A DNA stretch of 64,000 nucleotides from Acidobacteriota bacterium (GCA_016192845.1 JACPTI010000077.1:1-64000); one strand, 5' to 3'; positions 1 to 10,674 are shown, numbered from the stretch's first letter. Numbers and translations: made by a program. Notes: generated from the sequence alone by a model not told the origin.

Positions 1-149
1 CGGAGTCGGGGCCGGTATACCCCGCTCAGCGCAGACAGCACGAGCTTCAATGGGGCCGCGGACGATCGCCCGCGGAGTCTGCCAACTCCCCGGGCGCTTG
101 TCGGCGTCATAGGGCTTCAATGGGGCCGCGGACGATCGCCCGCGGAGTC
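1..149 (-). CRISPR. CRISPR array end: partial repeat 1-7, full 36-nt repeats 44-79 and 114-149, spacers 8-43 (36 nt) and 80-113 (34 nt); continues off the left edge
   Basis: Two identical 36-mers GCTTCAATGGGGCCGCGGACGATCGCCCGCGGAGTC plus the matching 3' end CGGAGTC at 1-7. The reverse complement ends in ATTGAAGC, close to the common ATTGAAAC repeat 3' end, so transcription is probably on the minus strand. Confidence 0.93.
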
Positions 150-357
150 AGCGCCGCTCGCAAGTATACGGTTTTCAAAGAGCTACGCCCGGTGTAACGA
201 GTGCTACCCAAAAACAACCAAGTTGTCACTGCGCCCAACCAGGGTCCGATCAGTAACGCGTTCATCCCGAACCATTTACCCCGCGCGAGCGGTTGCGCAC
301 TTTTCGACGCCACCCTGCCGCTCGACACCAGCTCCGCACTCGTCAATTACCACCACA
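150..357 (-). promoter_or_regulatory. Putative CRISPR leader
   Basis: Non-coding and locally AT-richer (AAGTATACGGTTTTCAAAGAG, CCCAAAAACAACCAAGTTGT). Lies upstream of the last repeat in the inferred minus-strand orientation. Confidence 0.5.
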
Positions 358-780
358 TTACGTCCCAGGTCGGCACTCCTGCGGCAGCCGCTCGATGATC
401 GCACTCCACACTTCGCCCGCAGTATCGAGAGCAGTCTCTGTTTCGTTGCGCGATGGCTCGTCGGGCGCGCCAGGATATCGGAATTTCCACGCATACTCGG
501 TGAGGCTCGCGGCCTCACGCAGCAGCGGCTCAAGGGACACGTCCAACTCCACGCACGCCCGGCCGAGTTCAGCCAGATCATGTGTTTTTCGAAACGGGCG
601 ATCGTGCCACGCAAGGAACGCCTTCAGCGATTTTTCAGCCGCCTGTTGGGCATGAAACACCGCGTCATCGAGAAGCGGCGGATCGGCGGCTGAGGCATGC
701 CGTCCGGCCCGCAAATCGATCGCTGCTTTCGAGAGCCAGCCTCGGACATCGGCAACCCGGGCCGCGTCATCCGCCGGCAT
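358..780 (-). CDS. HEPN domain protein (toxin-like), pair 1
   Basis: HEPN-like pattern ARVADVRGWLSKAAIDLRAG...AVFHAQQAAEKSLKAFLAWH...THDLAEL; overlaps the MNT gene. Confidence 0.85.
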   Translation of the reverse strand: MPADDAARVADVRGWLSKAAIDLRAGRHASAADPPLLDDAVFHAQQAAEKSLKAFLAWHDRPFRKTHDLAELGRACVELDVSLEPLLREAASLTEYAWKFRYPGAPDEPSRNETETALDTAGEVWSAIIERLPQECRPGT

Positions 781-1129
781 ACAGCAGTGCTCCCTCACGG
801 AGAACAGTACCCGGCAGGGAAGCTTTGAGGTGGCGTCTGCTCTCAAAGTGCTGCTTCGTCATGACCAGGACATCCGCGGCAGTTCCCGTTCCCCACAGCG
901 CCTGATAAGCCAGCCGGCTCCGCTGGCGCTCGGGCGGGGCTTCGTCCGAAACGACGACGAGCAGGTCATAGTCGCTGTCCGGTCCCATGTCGCCGCGGGC
1001 AGCAGATCCGAACAGATAGATGCGTTCGGGCTCGTAGGCTTCGACCAGGCGCCGAACAATCTCTGCCAGCTTCGGGTCCCCAGCAAACCGGCTCCCTTCT
1101 GGCGCCGCGGCAGGAGGCCTGAATGCCAT
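767..1129 (-). CDS. MNT nucleotidyltransferase (antitoxin-like), pair 1
   Basis: LFGSAARGDMGPDSDYDLLVVV (GSxxRGxxxxxSDxDLLV motif). Confidence 0.88.
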   Translation of the reverse strand: MAFRPPAAAPEGSRFAGDPKLAEIVRRLVEAYEPERIYLFGSAARGDMGPDSDYDLLVVVSDEAPPERQRSRLAYQALWGTGTAADVLVMTKQHFESRRHLKASLPGTVLREGALLYAGG

Positions 1130-1136
1130 GAAGTCA

Positions 1137-1775
<639 letters not shown>

Positions 1776-1779
<4 letters not shown>

Positions 1780-2222
1780 GCCGTATCGTCTCCATCGTGC
1801 TCCAGTGACTCTTCGAGCTGGACTCCGTACCGGACGAGATCCGACCTGACGGATTCATACACTCCGCGAGCCTGCTCGGCGGCGTGGCGCGCGTCGTCGG
1901 CCGTCGCTTCGGGCCAATCGCCCGGATACCGGGCTTCGACGGCCCACTCCGTCAGCTCGGCGAGATCAGGGTGCCGAACCTTCACCTGCCAGCCCTCGGG
2001 CAAGAGGTTTCGCAGCGCATCCAAGTCGTGCCGGAAAGGGAACGCAATCTGCTGCAAGGTGAGCGCACCCTTTAGCGCCTTTTCCGCTGCCTGCTGGGCC
2101 AGCCAGCAGACGTGTCGGGGACGAAATCCCGCCTCGGTCGTCAGCGTCTCGGCGGCTTCAAGATCTTCACGAGCGAAGCGGAGCCAGCGACGAACCTCGT
2201 CCAGGAGCTCATTGCTGCTCAT
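1776..2222 (-). CDS. HEPN domain protein, pair 2
   Basis: LLDEVRRWLRFAREDLEAAETL...HVCWLAQQAAEKALKGALTL; its stop overlaps the start of the cas3 remnant. Confidence 0.87.
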
Positions 2223-2547
2223 ACAGGACCTTGCCTTCATGCAGGGCAGGCCGCAGCACGCTCCCCACAAGGTCCCCGCGGCGCGCGATTTCGTCGGGCG
2301 TGGTCACGAGTATGTCCTTGCTTACCGGCAGGTCACCGAGGGCGCGGCGAATCTCCACCGTGATGCGGCGTTTGTCGCTCACGTCGCGAAGGACGACGAG
2401 GAGATCAACGTCGCTTTCGGCCACCGCCGAGCCTCGCGCGTGAGAGCCAAAGAGAATCACGCGCAGCGGCTGGAATTGCTGCACGATGCGCTCGACCATC
2501 GTTTGAATCACCGCATCTCGAGTCATGGGAAGCATGCGTGTCGTCAT
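2209..2547 (-). CDS. MNT nucleotidyltransferase, pair 2
   Basis: VILFGSHARGSAVAESDVDLLVVL; its start overlaps the csb2 stop (ATGA). Confidence 0.88.
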   Translation of the reverse strand: MTTRMLPMTRDAVIQTMVERIVQQFQPLRVILFGSHARGSAVAESDVDLLVVLRDVSDKRRITVEIRRALGDLPVSKDILVTTPDEIARRGDLVGSVLRPALHEGKVLYEQQ

Positions 2548-4778
2548 CCTTGCTGGTTGACCACTCGTGAAACGCGTGGCATACGGCCGGTTCCTGTGAA
2601 GAGGCCGCCCCCAATGTATCTGGTCCGTCCCAAGAGAATGGGTCCTCGCACAGCAACCGCGAAAACCAGCCTGGCCCGACCCACGAGGCCGACGCTGGGC
2701 ACTCCGCGCACCTCCAACGGGCGCACCTCTACCGGCTCCGGCAGACCGCGCCGGCGACACTCGGCGCGCAAGTCCGCCGAGAGTGCCTCGGTCGCCTCGG
2801 TCTTCTTGGCGTGACGAGTCACCCAATACGGCGCGACGCTCTCCCAGGTTCGCGACGGGGCCGTCAGCACGTCAGCATCCAGGTCCAACCAGTCCGACCG
2901 AAGCACCAGGCGTCCTGCCGACCCGGCGCGTAGCTCGACGAGGTTCTCAAGCACGTCGTCGAGGACCGTGAGGTGGTCTCGTTCTTCAGATGTCGGATAC
3001 CGACGGTCGAGAACGTGCGGCGCCGCGATCAGGAGTCGTGATCGCGCCGGGTCGAATGTGAACGCGACGTGCGAGCTGCGCTCGGACCTGGCGGGAGATC
3101 CTCCACGGTCGTGGCCGGAGAAGAACGTCGGCAACGGCACGGTGCCGAGCGCCTCCTGGACCCTCGCCATGACGGCGCGACGTAGAGCCCGGGCAACGGT
3201 GACTGGATCTGGCGTCGCGACCAGACCTGACTCGACGGCGAGGACGTGAAGCCCAGGCGTCGTCGAGACCGGCGCCATCACACCGAGTCCAAGGAACCGG
3301 CCATCGCCGATGACGAGCGGGCCCAACACTTTCGCCCCGAACGTGATTTGGACGTGCCAGAGCCGCTCCTTCGCGAACCGCGTTCCTTCCGCGAATGACT
3401 CGGCGCGTTGCCCGTTCGCCTCGAAGGGCTCGCGCTGCACGCGGATGGCGTCGACGCCACCGCGGACTCCGGCATGCCGCAGGGCCTGCCCAATCGACAC
3501 GGCGGCGCGCGCCTGCTCCGCGGCACGCTCGCGGCCGTGCTTGGCGTCCTCAGCTCTGCGCGCAGGATCGACTCGGCGCCGACTGGCGACCTCCGGCAGC
3601 GCGGCTGGTGTGACGGTGCGCCAGGTCCGGCAAGCGAGGTCGTCGCCAATGCCGTAGTGGCGGGCGAAACCGTCACCGTCGGCCGGAGTCAGGACCGCGT
3701 GCACTTCGCCCGTTTCTGCGTCGGCGACATCGAGGCCCGAGAACGCCCAGTCCACGTCACCCGCGGCAATCGGACACGTCGGCGGCACCTGCACCAGAAC
3801 GCGCCGGATCTCACCGTCGGCGTGGGGATGCCCGATGGACGGCAGCGGAAGAATCCGTACCCGATCCGCGGTCGGCCCGTCATTCGTGCCGTCGGGCTTG
3901 CGGCCCACGAGGACGCGGTCGATCTCCCCGCGTCGAGCGGGAGGCATGACGCGGCACAGCCTCTCAAGCGCGCCGTCCCGCAGGCGGACGACCAGCGCCG
4001 ACGTCCGCGCGAGCGGCCAGGCAGCGAACGGCGCTTCCCGCGTGGGTTTCCGCAGCGCGTAGAGATAACTCGCTGGAGGACTCTCGTAAGGCACGGGCCG
4101 GAACCGTGGCCTTGGAGGCTGCCGGAACACGACCTTCGCGGCCTTGCCCTTGCCCATGATTTGGAATCGCCCTGCAAAGGCCTGGTAGCGCTTCTCCACG
4201 CTGTCGAGCGATTTCGGCATCGGGCACGCCAGCGTGGACCGGCTCTGGCCAGCCGACGGGCGGTAGATTCGACCCGGGTATCCCGAAAGGCGAGCTTCGA
4301 CCTCTTCGCCATTCAGCACCTCGCCCCACCCCCAGGCCATGTCGATTCCGCGGCCGAGCTGGTAGAGCTGCTCCGCGAGCCGGCAGATCGCAGGTGAGCG
4401 TTGCTCGTCCTCTGTCGACCCCGCCAAGGACCACACGTAGAGCAAGGGGACTTCGGGGTCGAACAGATAGGGGTTGAAGACCTTCGTCGCGGTGCAAATC
4501 TCGGCCATGCGGAGGGGATCGCCTGCCACGCGGTCGCTGTCGTTGTTCGGCATGTAGAAAGGGACGCCGCGACTACGCCAGGCGAGGGGTGCGGCGATGA
4601 CCGGATCACCGCGTGCCTCCAGCCAACGGAGCGCCTCCTCCGCCTCGCTCGTGAGGGGCCCACCGAGGCCTGCGCCCGCGACGAGCGCCTGGAATAGGCG
4701 TGCGGGCGCGGGTGGCCAGTCGCCGACGCCGTGGTAGCGGCCGTCGTGAAGGCGGACGCTGATGACCAGCGTGCTCAT
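2544..4778 (-). CDS. csb2: Type I-G CRISPR-associated protein Csb2 (Cas5/Cas6-like)
   Basis: N-terminus MSTLVISVRLHDGRYHGVGDWPPAPARLFQALVAGAG is typical of the GSU0054 family; position in the operon. Confidence 0.88.
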   Translation of the reverse strand: MSTLVISVRLHDGRYHGVGDWPPAPARLFQALVAGAGLGGPLTSEAEEALRWLEARGDPVIAAPLAWRSRGVPFYMPNNDSDRVAGDPLRMAEICTATKVFNPYLFDPEVPLLYVWSLAGSTEDEQRSPAICRLAEQLYQLGRGIDMAWGWGEVLNGEEVEARLSGYPGRIYRPSAGQSRSTLACPMPKSLDSVEKRYQAFAGRFQIMGKGKAAKVVFRQPPRPRFRPVPYESPPASYLYALRKPTREAPFAAWPLARTSALVVRLRDGALERLCRVMPPARRGEIDRVLVGRKPDGTNDGPTADRVRILPLPSIGHPHADGEIRRVLVQVPPTCPIAAGDVDWAFSGLDVADAETGEVHAVLTPADGDGFARHYGIGDDLACRTWRTVTPAALPEVASRRRVDPARRAEDAKHGRERAAEQARAAVSIGQALRHAGVRGGVDAIRVQREPFEANGQRAESFAEGTRFAKERLWHVQITFGAKVLGPLVIGDGRFLGLGVMAPVSTTPGLHVLAVESGLVATPDPVTVARALRRAVMARVQEALGTVPLPTFFSGHDRGGSPARSERSSHVAFTFDPARSRLLIAAPHVLDRRYPTSEERDHLTVLDDVLENLVELRAGSAGRLVLRSDWLDLDADVLTAPSRTWESVAPYWVTRHAKKTEATEALSADLRAECRRRGLPEPVEVRPLEVRGVPSVGLVGRARLVFAVAVRGPILLGRTRYIGGGLFTGTGRMPRVSRVVNQQG

Positions 4779-4784
4779 CGCGCG

Positions 4785-6077
4785 CTACTCCGTCTCCGCC
4801 CCCTCTTCGGCCGTCTTCTTCGCGAGCAGCTTCTTGGCCTCGGCGAGGTTGAAATCGTGCTTCAGCTTCGCGTCGTCGGGCCAGTGCCGCCTGAACCGTC
4901 CTGCCGCCGCCTCGGCGTACTTTCGAGCCGCGTCATGCGCCCAGCGCACCTGCGTCGGCTCTCCGCGGCGCGGCACCTGGTACCACGTGTCGCCGTTGTC
5001 GGCGTACCGGAGGAGGCAGCCCTCACGAAGGAAGAGGTCAATGTCGGTGGTCGCGGCGACGAGGGAGAGACCGAGGAGGTACTTGCGAATCTCGTCCGAG
5101 GCGTCGACCCGCTTGTTCCCGTCCTTGGGATCCGGGAGCGTTCCTCGCAGGCCCCGCAGCGCGACCAGGTTCACCGTCACCTCGCGCTCGATCGCCCCCC
5201 TGGCGATTACGCCACCGAGCACGCGGACATCCGGGTTTGGCGATCCATCGCGGAACTTCTGCATGTACTTGCCAGCATCCCGGCCAAGCTTCCGGAAGAC
5301 CGCCGGCGCATCCTTCAGGCCCTTCGTCGACAGCTCGGCTTTCTTCGCCTTTGATTCCTTCTTCAGCTCGTTCTGCTGCTCTTCGTCCAGCGCCTTCCAG
5401 ATCGAGTTGAACTGAGCCGCCGCGTGGAGCGGCTCCACGTCCCACGCCCGGATGATGGAGCGAACGAGCCGCGGGCGTTTCTCGCCGCTGTCGCCGCGCG
5501 AGTCCCAGACACCGAACACGAGCGACGTCGGCGCGATCGCGCAGAGAGGGCCCGCGTCGCCCCGGCGCCGGAGCGCCTGAAAGGCATGCTCCACGAGGGG
5601 CCGCAGCGTGGGCGACGACTGGACGACCGCATCCGCGGCACGGTGCGCGAGGTCGAGGATGGAGCGCTTGACCTCATGCGGGCTCTCGCACTTCTGTTTC
5701 TTCTTCGTGTCCTCGACCTCAGCGTTCTTCTTGCAGGCGTCGCACTGACCGCAGTCCTCCCTGCTGATGATGATCTCGAGCTGCGGGACGAGCCAGTTGT
5801 CCCGCGTCTCGCCCCCTCCTGCCTTGAAGATCGGCTCGAGACGGTTGGCCTGCGACCCGACGCTGTCGATCGTCGCGACGCGCGCCCCGTCCGAGAGCGT
5901 GTTGACGTTGTAACCGATGTCCGCGTACGTCGGCGGAAAGATGATCCCGCTCTCCTCGACGGGTAGGAGCTTCTGTTTCAGCCGGAGCGCCACGGGGCCC
6001 GCCGTGTCCGTCGCCCACGTGTTGAGCACGGCGTTGGTTACCTCGATCGGATTCGCAGGCATGCTGCTGGCGCTCAT
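4785..6077 (-). CDS. csb1: Type I-G CRISPR-associated protein Csb1 (Cas7-like)
   Basis: SGIIFPPTYADIGYNV...ATIDSVGSQANRLEPIF...SLVFGVWDSRGDSGEKRPRLVRSIIRAW; follows csb3. Confidence 0.92.
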   Translation of the reverse strand: MSASSMPANPIEVTNAVLNTWATDTAGPVALRLKQKLLPVEESGIIFPPTYADIGYNVNTLSDGARVATIDSVGSQANRLEPIFKAGGGETRDNWLVPQLEIIISREDCGQCDACKKNAEVEDTKKKQKCESPHEVKRSILDLAHRAADAVVQSSPTLRPLVEHAFQALRRRGDAGPLCAIAPTSLVFGVWDSRGDSGEKRPRLVRSIIRAWDVEPLHAAAQFNSIWKALDEEQQNELKKESKAKKAELSTKGLKDAPAVFRKLGRDAGKYMQKFRDGSPNPDVRVLGGVIARGAIEREVTVNLVALRGLRGTLPDPKDGNKRVDASDEIRKYLLGLSLVAATTDIDLFLREGCLLRYADNGDTWYQVPRRGEPTQVRWAHDAARKYAEAAAGRFRRHWPDDAKLKHDFNLAEAKKLLAKKTAEEGAETE

Positions 6078-6979
6078 GAGTTCGCCTCCTCTTCAGCAAA
6101 CGTCACAACCTTGTTCTTTCCCGAGAGGTCGAGCGTGAATCGGAATACTCGCCGCGGGATCCCGGTGTGCACCCCGGCGAGCGCGGGCCGAGCGAGGACG
6201 GGCCGCACCAGGCCGCTCCAGGCGCCGTAGCGCACCTCGCGCGTATCGAACTCGTCGGGACGCGCGTGCTCCAGGCCGACGGCCGCCAGGATCTCGACCA
6301 CCGGCGACGCCGTGACGAGGTGCTTCTGCTCGTCGGGCGAGTAGCCGGCGTCGATGGCCGTCCAGGACTTGCGGGCATCGAACTTGAAGCTGCTCCCGCC
6401 CATCGGCGTCGTCACGCCGAAGGGGTCACGTACCAAGTCGGGTGCGCGCTTCTCCCAGAGGTCGGCGATTCCGTTGATCATGGCCCTCGCGATCGCGGGC
6501 CCGCGCTGTTGGCCGGCGAAGAGCTTGAAGTCGTTGCGGGAGGACGCGTCGCACCAGTGGCTGACATCGAGGTAGCGACCGTCTCGTTCGAGTCGCACAG
6601 GCAGGGCTCTCCAATCTGCTTCCGGGCCCGGGAACGTTTCCGAGACGAAGAGTGCCCCGTCGCTCGTGACATCCTCATCGGCCTCATCGTCCGCCGCCTT
6701 CTTCCCCTTCTTCTTCGTGGCGCCCTTCGACGGCGGCGGGTCGACGTAGCCTGGCGGGGCGAGCCGCTCGAGTTGCGGCTCTGCAACGAACCGAAGTACC
6801 GCGAGGAAGGGGTTCTCGTCACCCCGAGCGCGGAGTCGGAAGCGCACGTCGGCCTCGTCGGTCCAGTCGAATCCGCCCTCCGCTTGCCCGAGCAAGACAT
6901 CGGCCGCCTCGAGGAAGCCCAGGCAGGCGAACACCTGACCCGGGTTCAAAAGATCGACCGGGATCGACTCCTCGGCCAT
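6074..6979 (-). CDS. csb3: Type I-G CRISPR-associated protein Csb3
   Basis: About 300 aa between cas3 and csb1 with ATGA-type overlaps; LLNPGQVFACLGFLEAADVL and FKFDARKSWTAIDAGYSPDEQKH are csb3-like. Confidence 0.82.
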   Translation of the reverse strand: MAEESIPVDLLNPGQVFACLGFLEAADVLLGQAEGGFDWTDEADVRFRLRARGDENPFLAVLRFVAEPQLERLAPPGYVDPPPSKGATKKKGKKAADDEADEDVTSDGALFVSETFPGPEADWRALPVRLERDGRYLDVSHWCDASSRNDFKLFAGQQRGPAIARAMINGIADLWEKRAPDLVRDPFGVTTPMGGSSFKFDARKSWTAIDAGYSPDEQKHLVTASPVVEILAAVGLEHARPDEFDTREVRYGAWSGLVRPVLARPALAGVHTGIPRRVFRFTLDLSGKNKVVTFAEEEANS

Positions 6980-9771
6980 CAGCCCTGACCTCCGCCGGAG
7001 TCCCGTTCGTCGTTGTCACGCGATGCCTGCTGGTCTGCGGCGCGCAGCAGCGCCTCCCACCAGGCGAGTCCCCAGGGCCCCCAGCGTGCCTGCAGCCGCG
7101 CAAAACGTTGGGCGATCTCTGTCGCGCGCTCCGTCAACATCGAAGGCGGAGCGTCATCGTATCCCCTCGTGCCGATCACCGGGCGCGCGAAACCGTGGTG
7201 CGCCGCGATCAGGTGGAGCGCGAGATCGCGCTGCTCCTCGGAGAGGGCCAGCAAGCGCGGGTCTCTCTCGGCGTAAGCGAGCGACCCGAGCTCGTGCCGG
7301 TAGCCGCCCAGCAACGAGTAGTTGATCGGACCCCTGGTCTTCGCGTATGGCCCGTCTGGAGGCGCGTTGAACGCGCGCTGCCAGCGCGTTGCGCGCTTGC
7401 CCTCGTCGTGGAGACGCGCGGCGATGCCGAGCATGTCCGCATGTTGGTCGAGACCGAGCGCCTTCGCAACGGCGCGAGCGCGCTCCTCGGCCCAAGACTC
7501 GTGCTCGTCGAGCAATTGCGGGCGGGCGGCCGAGCGATCCTCCTCCGTCGCCGCATGGTGACGCCATTTCTCGATGACCAACCAGCGCCGGGCCTCGCCG
7601 TCTTCGGACACCTCGGTGGGGAAGCGCAACCGCTCGCGCCACATCGGGTCAGAGGCGACGGACTCTGAGGCACCGACGCTCCGAACCCGGAACCGCACGG
7701 TGCCCTCGCCAAGCCACGCGTCGCCATGATCGGCGGTACGAGGCAGCGCGCCCTCGCTTGCGTCGAGGAGCCCGTCCTTGAGGCCACCGATGCGCGCATC
7801 GACGACGACGGTGGCCTCCGCGAGGACCCCGTGGAGGTTGTCCCGGCGTTCTTTGGCTGCGTTCTTGTCGGCAGGCAGCACGAGATCATCGAGTCGCAGG
7901 ACCGTGCGGAGAGTTCCATCCCGAGCGAGCACGAATGCAACCGCTTCGCCGAAACGAAGCGCCTGTGTCGCGGCCGCGTCGTCGACGTGCGATTCGCGTG
8001 GCATCGAGCGGAGGGCGATCGCGCGATCCATGAGCCAGCCGACTGCACGGAATGTCTCGGTCTCCAGAAGCTCGCTCGTATGCGGCGGCGCAGCCTCGAA
8101 GAAACCCTCGATCTCCTTGCGACTCGCACCGCCTCCGCCGGTGCGGACAGGGAGGAATCTCCGCCAGACGACTGCGCTCTGCGGCGGGTCATCCTCGATC
8201 CAGCCTCGCAACCATGGAACGCCAGCGGGGCGACCTGTGTGGTTCTCGAGCGAGGTCAGCGACCAAGCCTCCACCAGAGGCCGGGACAGCGCGGGCCGCA
8301 ACGGTTCGGACGTGGTCGCCGCGTCGAGGATGATCTTCAGCCCTGGGTCCACCTCAGCGTGCTGCTTGAGCGTCCGGAGTGCCCCCGGACTCGCATCGTG
8401 CGTGCCATCAACGAGTGGCAAACGCTCCAGTGCCTTGCGGACTGCCGTCGTGCGCTCGAATCGTTCGACCGCAGCGGCTTCCTTCCTCGATCGGTCGCCC
8501 GGTGCTTTCTTCAGGAGATCGTCGATGTTCTTTGGCTCGGGTTCGACGAGCACGATCACACTGGCATGGCCGTCGCCGCGGCGGTTCACTCGACCGAGCC
8601 GCTGCACCATGCGCTCCCACGCGACGGGCGCGGGACCCGACCAGGCTAGGTCGCAAACGATGTGATCCGCATCAAGGTCCACGCCCACTTCAGCAGCCGA
8701 GGTGGCGAATAGGAAGACTGGCAGCTGTGGTCGCTCGCTCGTCCTCGCCAAGAAGCCGAGCTTGCCGAGACGGCGAGCTGCTTCCTCGCGCTCGTACACG
8801 CGCCGGCCACCCACGAAGAGCTCGCTGCACACCTCTACCGGCGAGATGCCGGCCTTCGTGTCGCCCTTCCTGCGCTTCTCGATGATCTGCAGCGCGCGTT
8901 GGGCGTCCTCACGCTTGTTGCAGAACACGATGCATCGCGTCGGCTTCCTGCCATTGTCGGTCAACTTCCAGGCCTCGTCTGCGAGCGCCTCGGCCAGCTT
9001 CACGTCACCGTCCAGCGTGCGAACACGCAGGCGCTTCGGCGCACTGAGCCGCTTCTGCACAACTGGATGCTTGAGATCCGCGGGCGTCAGTTCGAGCGCC
9101 CCCTTGACCTTGCGGCCCGTCGCAGAGAGCGAGAGCAGTCTGAAGGGCGGCACGGGTTCAGTCCAGCCGAACACGTTGGGGTTTCGGGCGATCGCATCGA
9201 GGAGGCGTTCGAACGGGGGCACGAGGTGTGCCTCGTCGAGAACGACCAGCGTGTCCGCTCCCAGAAGCGCGGCGTGGTACGGCCGCATCTTCCGAGAGAC
9301 GCCGTAACCCTCGAACAGGAGGCGGGATCCGATCATGTCGACCGTGCCGACGACGATCGCGGGTGCCGCCGGATCGTCGAGCCATTCGCGGTTGTCGACG
9401 TGCTGACCGCGAAGGGTGGAGATCGGCAGCCCACGGGTCAGGCCAAGCGCTCGCTTGACGTCTTGGCACGCCTCGACCCATTGCCGGAGCCGCTCCGCCT
9501 CCGCCGTCGCCTGGTCGACCACGGCGCGGCGGTCCACCACGTAAGCGATCCGCCGGGGAAGCGTTGCTCCCCTCGCTCGAGCGACGAGCCAGATGGCCAT
9601 CACCGCCGTTTTCCCAAGCCCGGTGGGGATATCGAGCGCGGGCGGGATGTCGCCTTGGCATAAACGCTTCAAGAGCTGCTCCTGCCACGGGAACGGCGTC
9701 TCCCCTGCACGGAGACCCAGGGCCTCTTCGAGCCATCTGCCCGCATTCGGATCGTTGTTACCGTTTGTCAC
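6979..9771 (-). CDS. cas3: CRISPR-associated helicase/nuclease Cas3, C-terminal HD domain
   Basis: LDIPTGLGKTAVMAIWLVARA, TLVVLDEAHLVPPFERLL, FLFATSAAEVGVDLDADHIVCDLAW...QRLGRVNRRG, and C-terminal ARLHDEGKR...LIAAHHG. Confidence 0.95.
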   Translation of the reverse strand: MTNGNNDPNAGRWLEEALGLRAGETPFPWQEQLLKRLCQGDIPPALDIPTGLGKTAVMAIWLVARARGATLPRRIAYVVDRRAVVDQATAEAERLRQWVEACQDVKRALGLTRGLPISTLRGQHVDNREWLDDPAAPAIVVGTVDMIGSRLLFEGYGVSRKMRPYHAALLGADTLVVLDEAHLVPPFERLLDAIARNPNVFGWTEPVPPFRLLSLSATGRKVKGALELTPADLKHPVVQKRLSAPKRLRVRTLDGDVKLAEALADEAWKLTDNGRKPTRCIVFCNKREDAQRALQIIEKRRKGDTKAGISPVEVCSELFVGGRRVYEREEAARRLGKLGFLARTSERPQLPVFLFATSAAEVGVDLDADHIVCDLAWSGPAPVAWERMVQRLGRVNRRGDGHASVIVLVEPEPKNIDDLLKKAPGDRSRKEAAAVERFERTTAVRKALERLPLVDGTHDASPGALRTLKQHAEVDPGLKIILDAATTSEPLRPALSRPLVEAWSLTSLENHTGRPAGVPWLRGWIEDDPPQSAVVWRRFLPVRTGGGGASRKEIEGFFEAAPPHTSELLETETFRAVGWLMDRAIALRSMPRESHVDDAAATQALRFGEAVAFVLARDGTLRTVLRLDDLVLPADKNAAKERRDNLHGVLAEATVVVDARIGGLKDGLLDASEGALPRTADHGDAWLGEGTVRFRVRSVGASESVASDPMWRERLRFPTEVSEDGEARRWLVIEKWRHHAATEEDRSAARPQLLDEHESWAEERARAVAKALGLDQHADMLGIAARLHDEGKRATRWQRAFNAPPDGPYAKTRGPINYSLLGGYRHELGSLAYAERDPRLLALSEEQRDLALHLIAAHHGFARPVIGTRGYDDAPPSMLTERATEIAQRFARLQARWGPWGLAWWEALLRAADQQASRDNDERDSGGGQG

Positions 9772-9938
9772 TGGCTACTAAGGCTCCCGTCGCCGAACGC
9801 CTCTGTGACCTGACAGCAGCTCTTGAAACACACCAGCAAATCGTTGCTCTCGCTGATGATCGGTTCGCGCCAGCAATGCACGCTGTTCAAAAGAACGACC
9901 GTGCGCGCGCCCAGCTGAGGCGTGGCGCTGAGACGTCC

Positions 9939-10145
9939 GTGACGTTCACAATCACGCTCGTCCAGGACGAGGACGGCATGTTCATTGCCGAGTGCCTGGC
10001 AATCCCCGGCTGCGTGAGCCAAGGAACAACGGCTGACGAAGCCGCGCAGAATATCCGCGACGCGATTCGCGAGTGCGTGGCGGTACGTCGCGAAAAAGGG
10101 CTCCCCCTCACGATCGAAGTGCGGCAGCTCGAAGTGCCCGCCTGA
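9939..10145 (+). CDS. HicB-like antitoxin (GTG start; ATG at 9876 is an alternative)
   Basis: VTFTITLVQDEDGMFIAECLAIPGCVSQGTTADEAAQNIRDAIRECVAVRREKGLP. Confidence 0.8.
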   Translation: MTFTITLVQDEDGMFIAECLAIPGCVSQGTTADEAAQNIRDAIRECVAVRREKGLPLTIEVRQLEVPA

Positions 10146-10152
10146 ACCTTGA

Positions 10153-10300
10153 ATGCCCTCGCTTCCCCTGCTGAAGCCATCAGAAGTCGTGCGGGCTTCG
10201 GGCGCTTCGGGTGGCAGGTAGCCAGACAACGAGGAAGTCCGCGCATCGAACAGTGCTCGTTCATGCCGCCGTGCGGCCAGAGCGACTCTCCTGAGGCTGG
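10153..10300 (+). pseudogene. Frameshifted HicA-like toxin remnant
   Basis: Frame 1 MPSLPLLKPSEVVRAS (HicA N-terminus), next frame GFGRFGWQVARQRGS (HicA GFxxxRQRGSH-like), third frame HRTVLVHAAVRPERLS. Confidence 0.5.
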
Positions 10301-10302
10301 AG

Positions 10303-10674
10303 TCATCGGCCCCCAAGCCGCACTCCCTCCCGCAGCGCCGTCCGCACCAGCGACGGCCCACCAGCAGTCAGGCGTTCGACCTCTGATTCGGTGTAGACCA
10401 AGACGTCGCACCCGACGCCGACATCCTCGAAGTACCGGGCCAGCGACTCCGACCGCTGCAGAAACGGCGCGGCGCCGTCGCGCACGACAATCAACAGGTC
10501 CGCGTCGCTGCCCGGCGCCGCCCGATCGCGCGCCAGCGACCCGAACAGCCAGACGGCGACCACATCGCGCCGCTCCCGCAGCAGCCGCTCGGCGGATGTC
10601 CGGAGCTGCGCCAGCACGTCCGCCCGCTCCAGGCGGAAGACGCGAACGTGCCTACCGCGGTAGGACTCCTTCAC
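10303..10674 (-). CDS. MNT nucleotidyltransferase, pair 3 (GTG start)
   Basis: VWLFGSLARDRAAPGSDADLLIVV; overlaps the HEPN gene. Confidence 0.83.
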   Translation of the reverse strand: MKESYRGRHVRVFRLERADVLAQLRTSAERLLRERRDVVAVWLFGSLARDRAAPGSDADLLIVVRDGAAPFLQRSESLARYFEDVGVGCDVLVYTESEVERLTAGGPSLVRTALREGVRLGGR

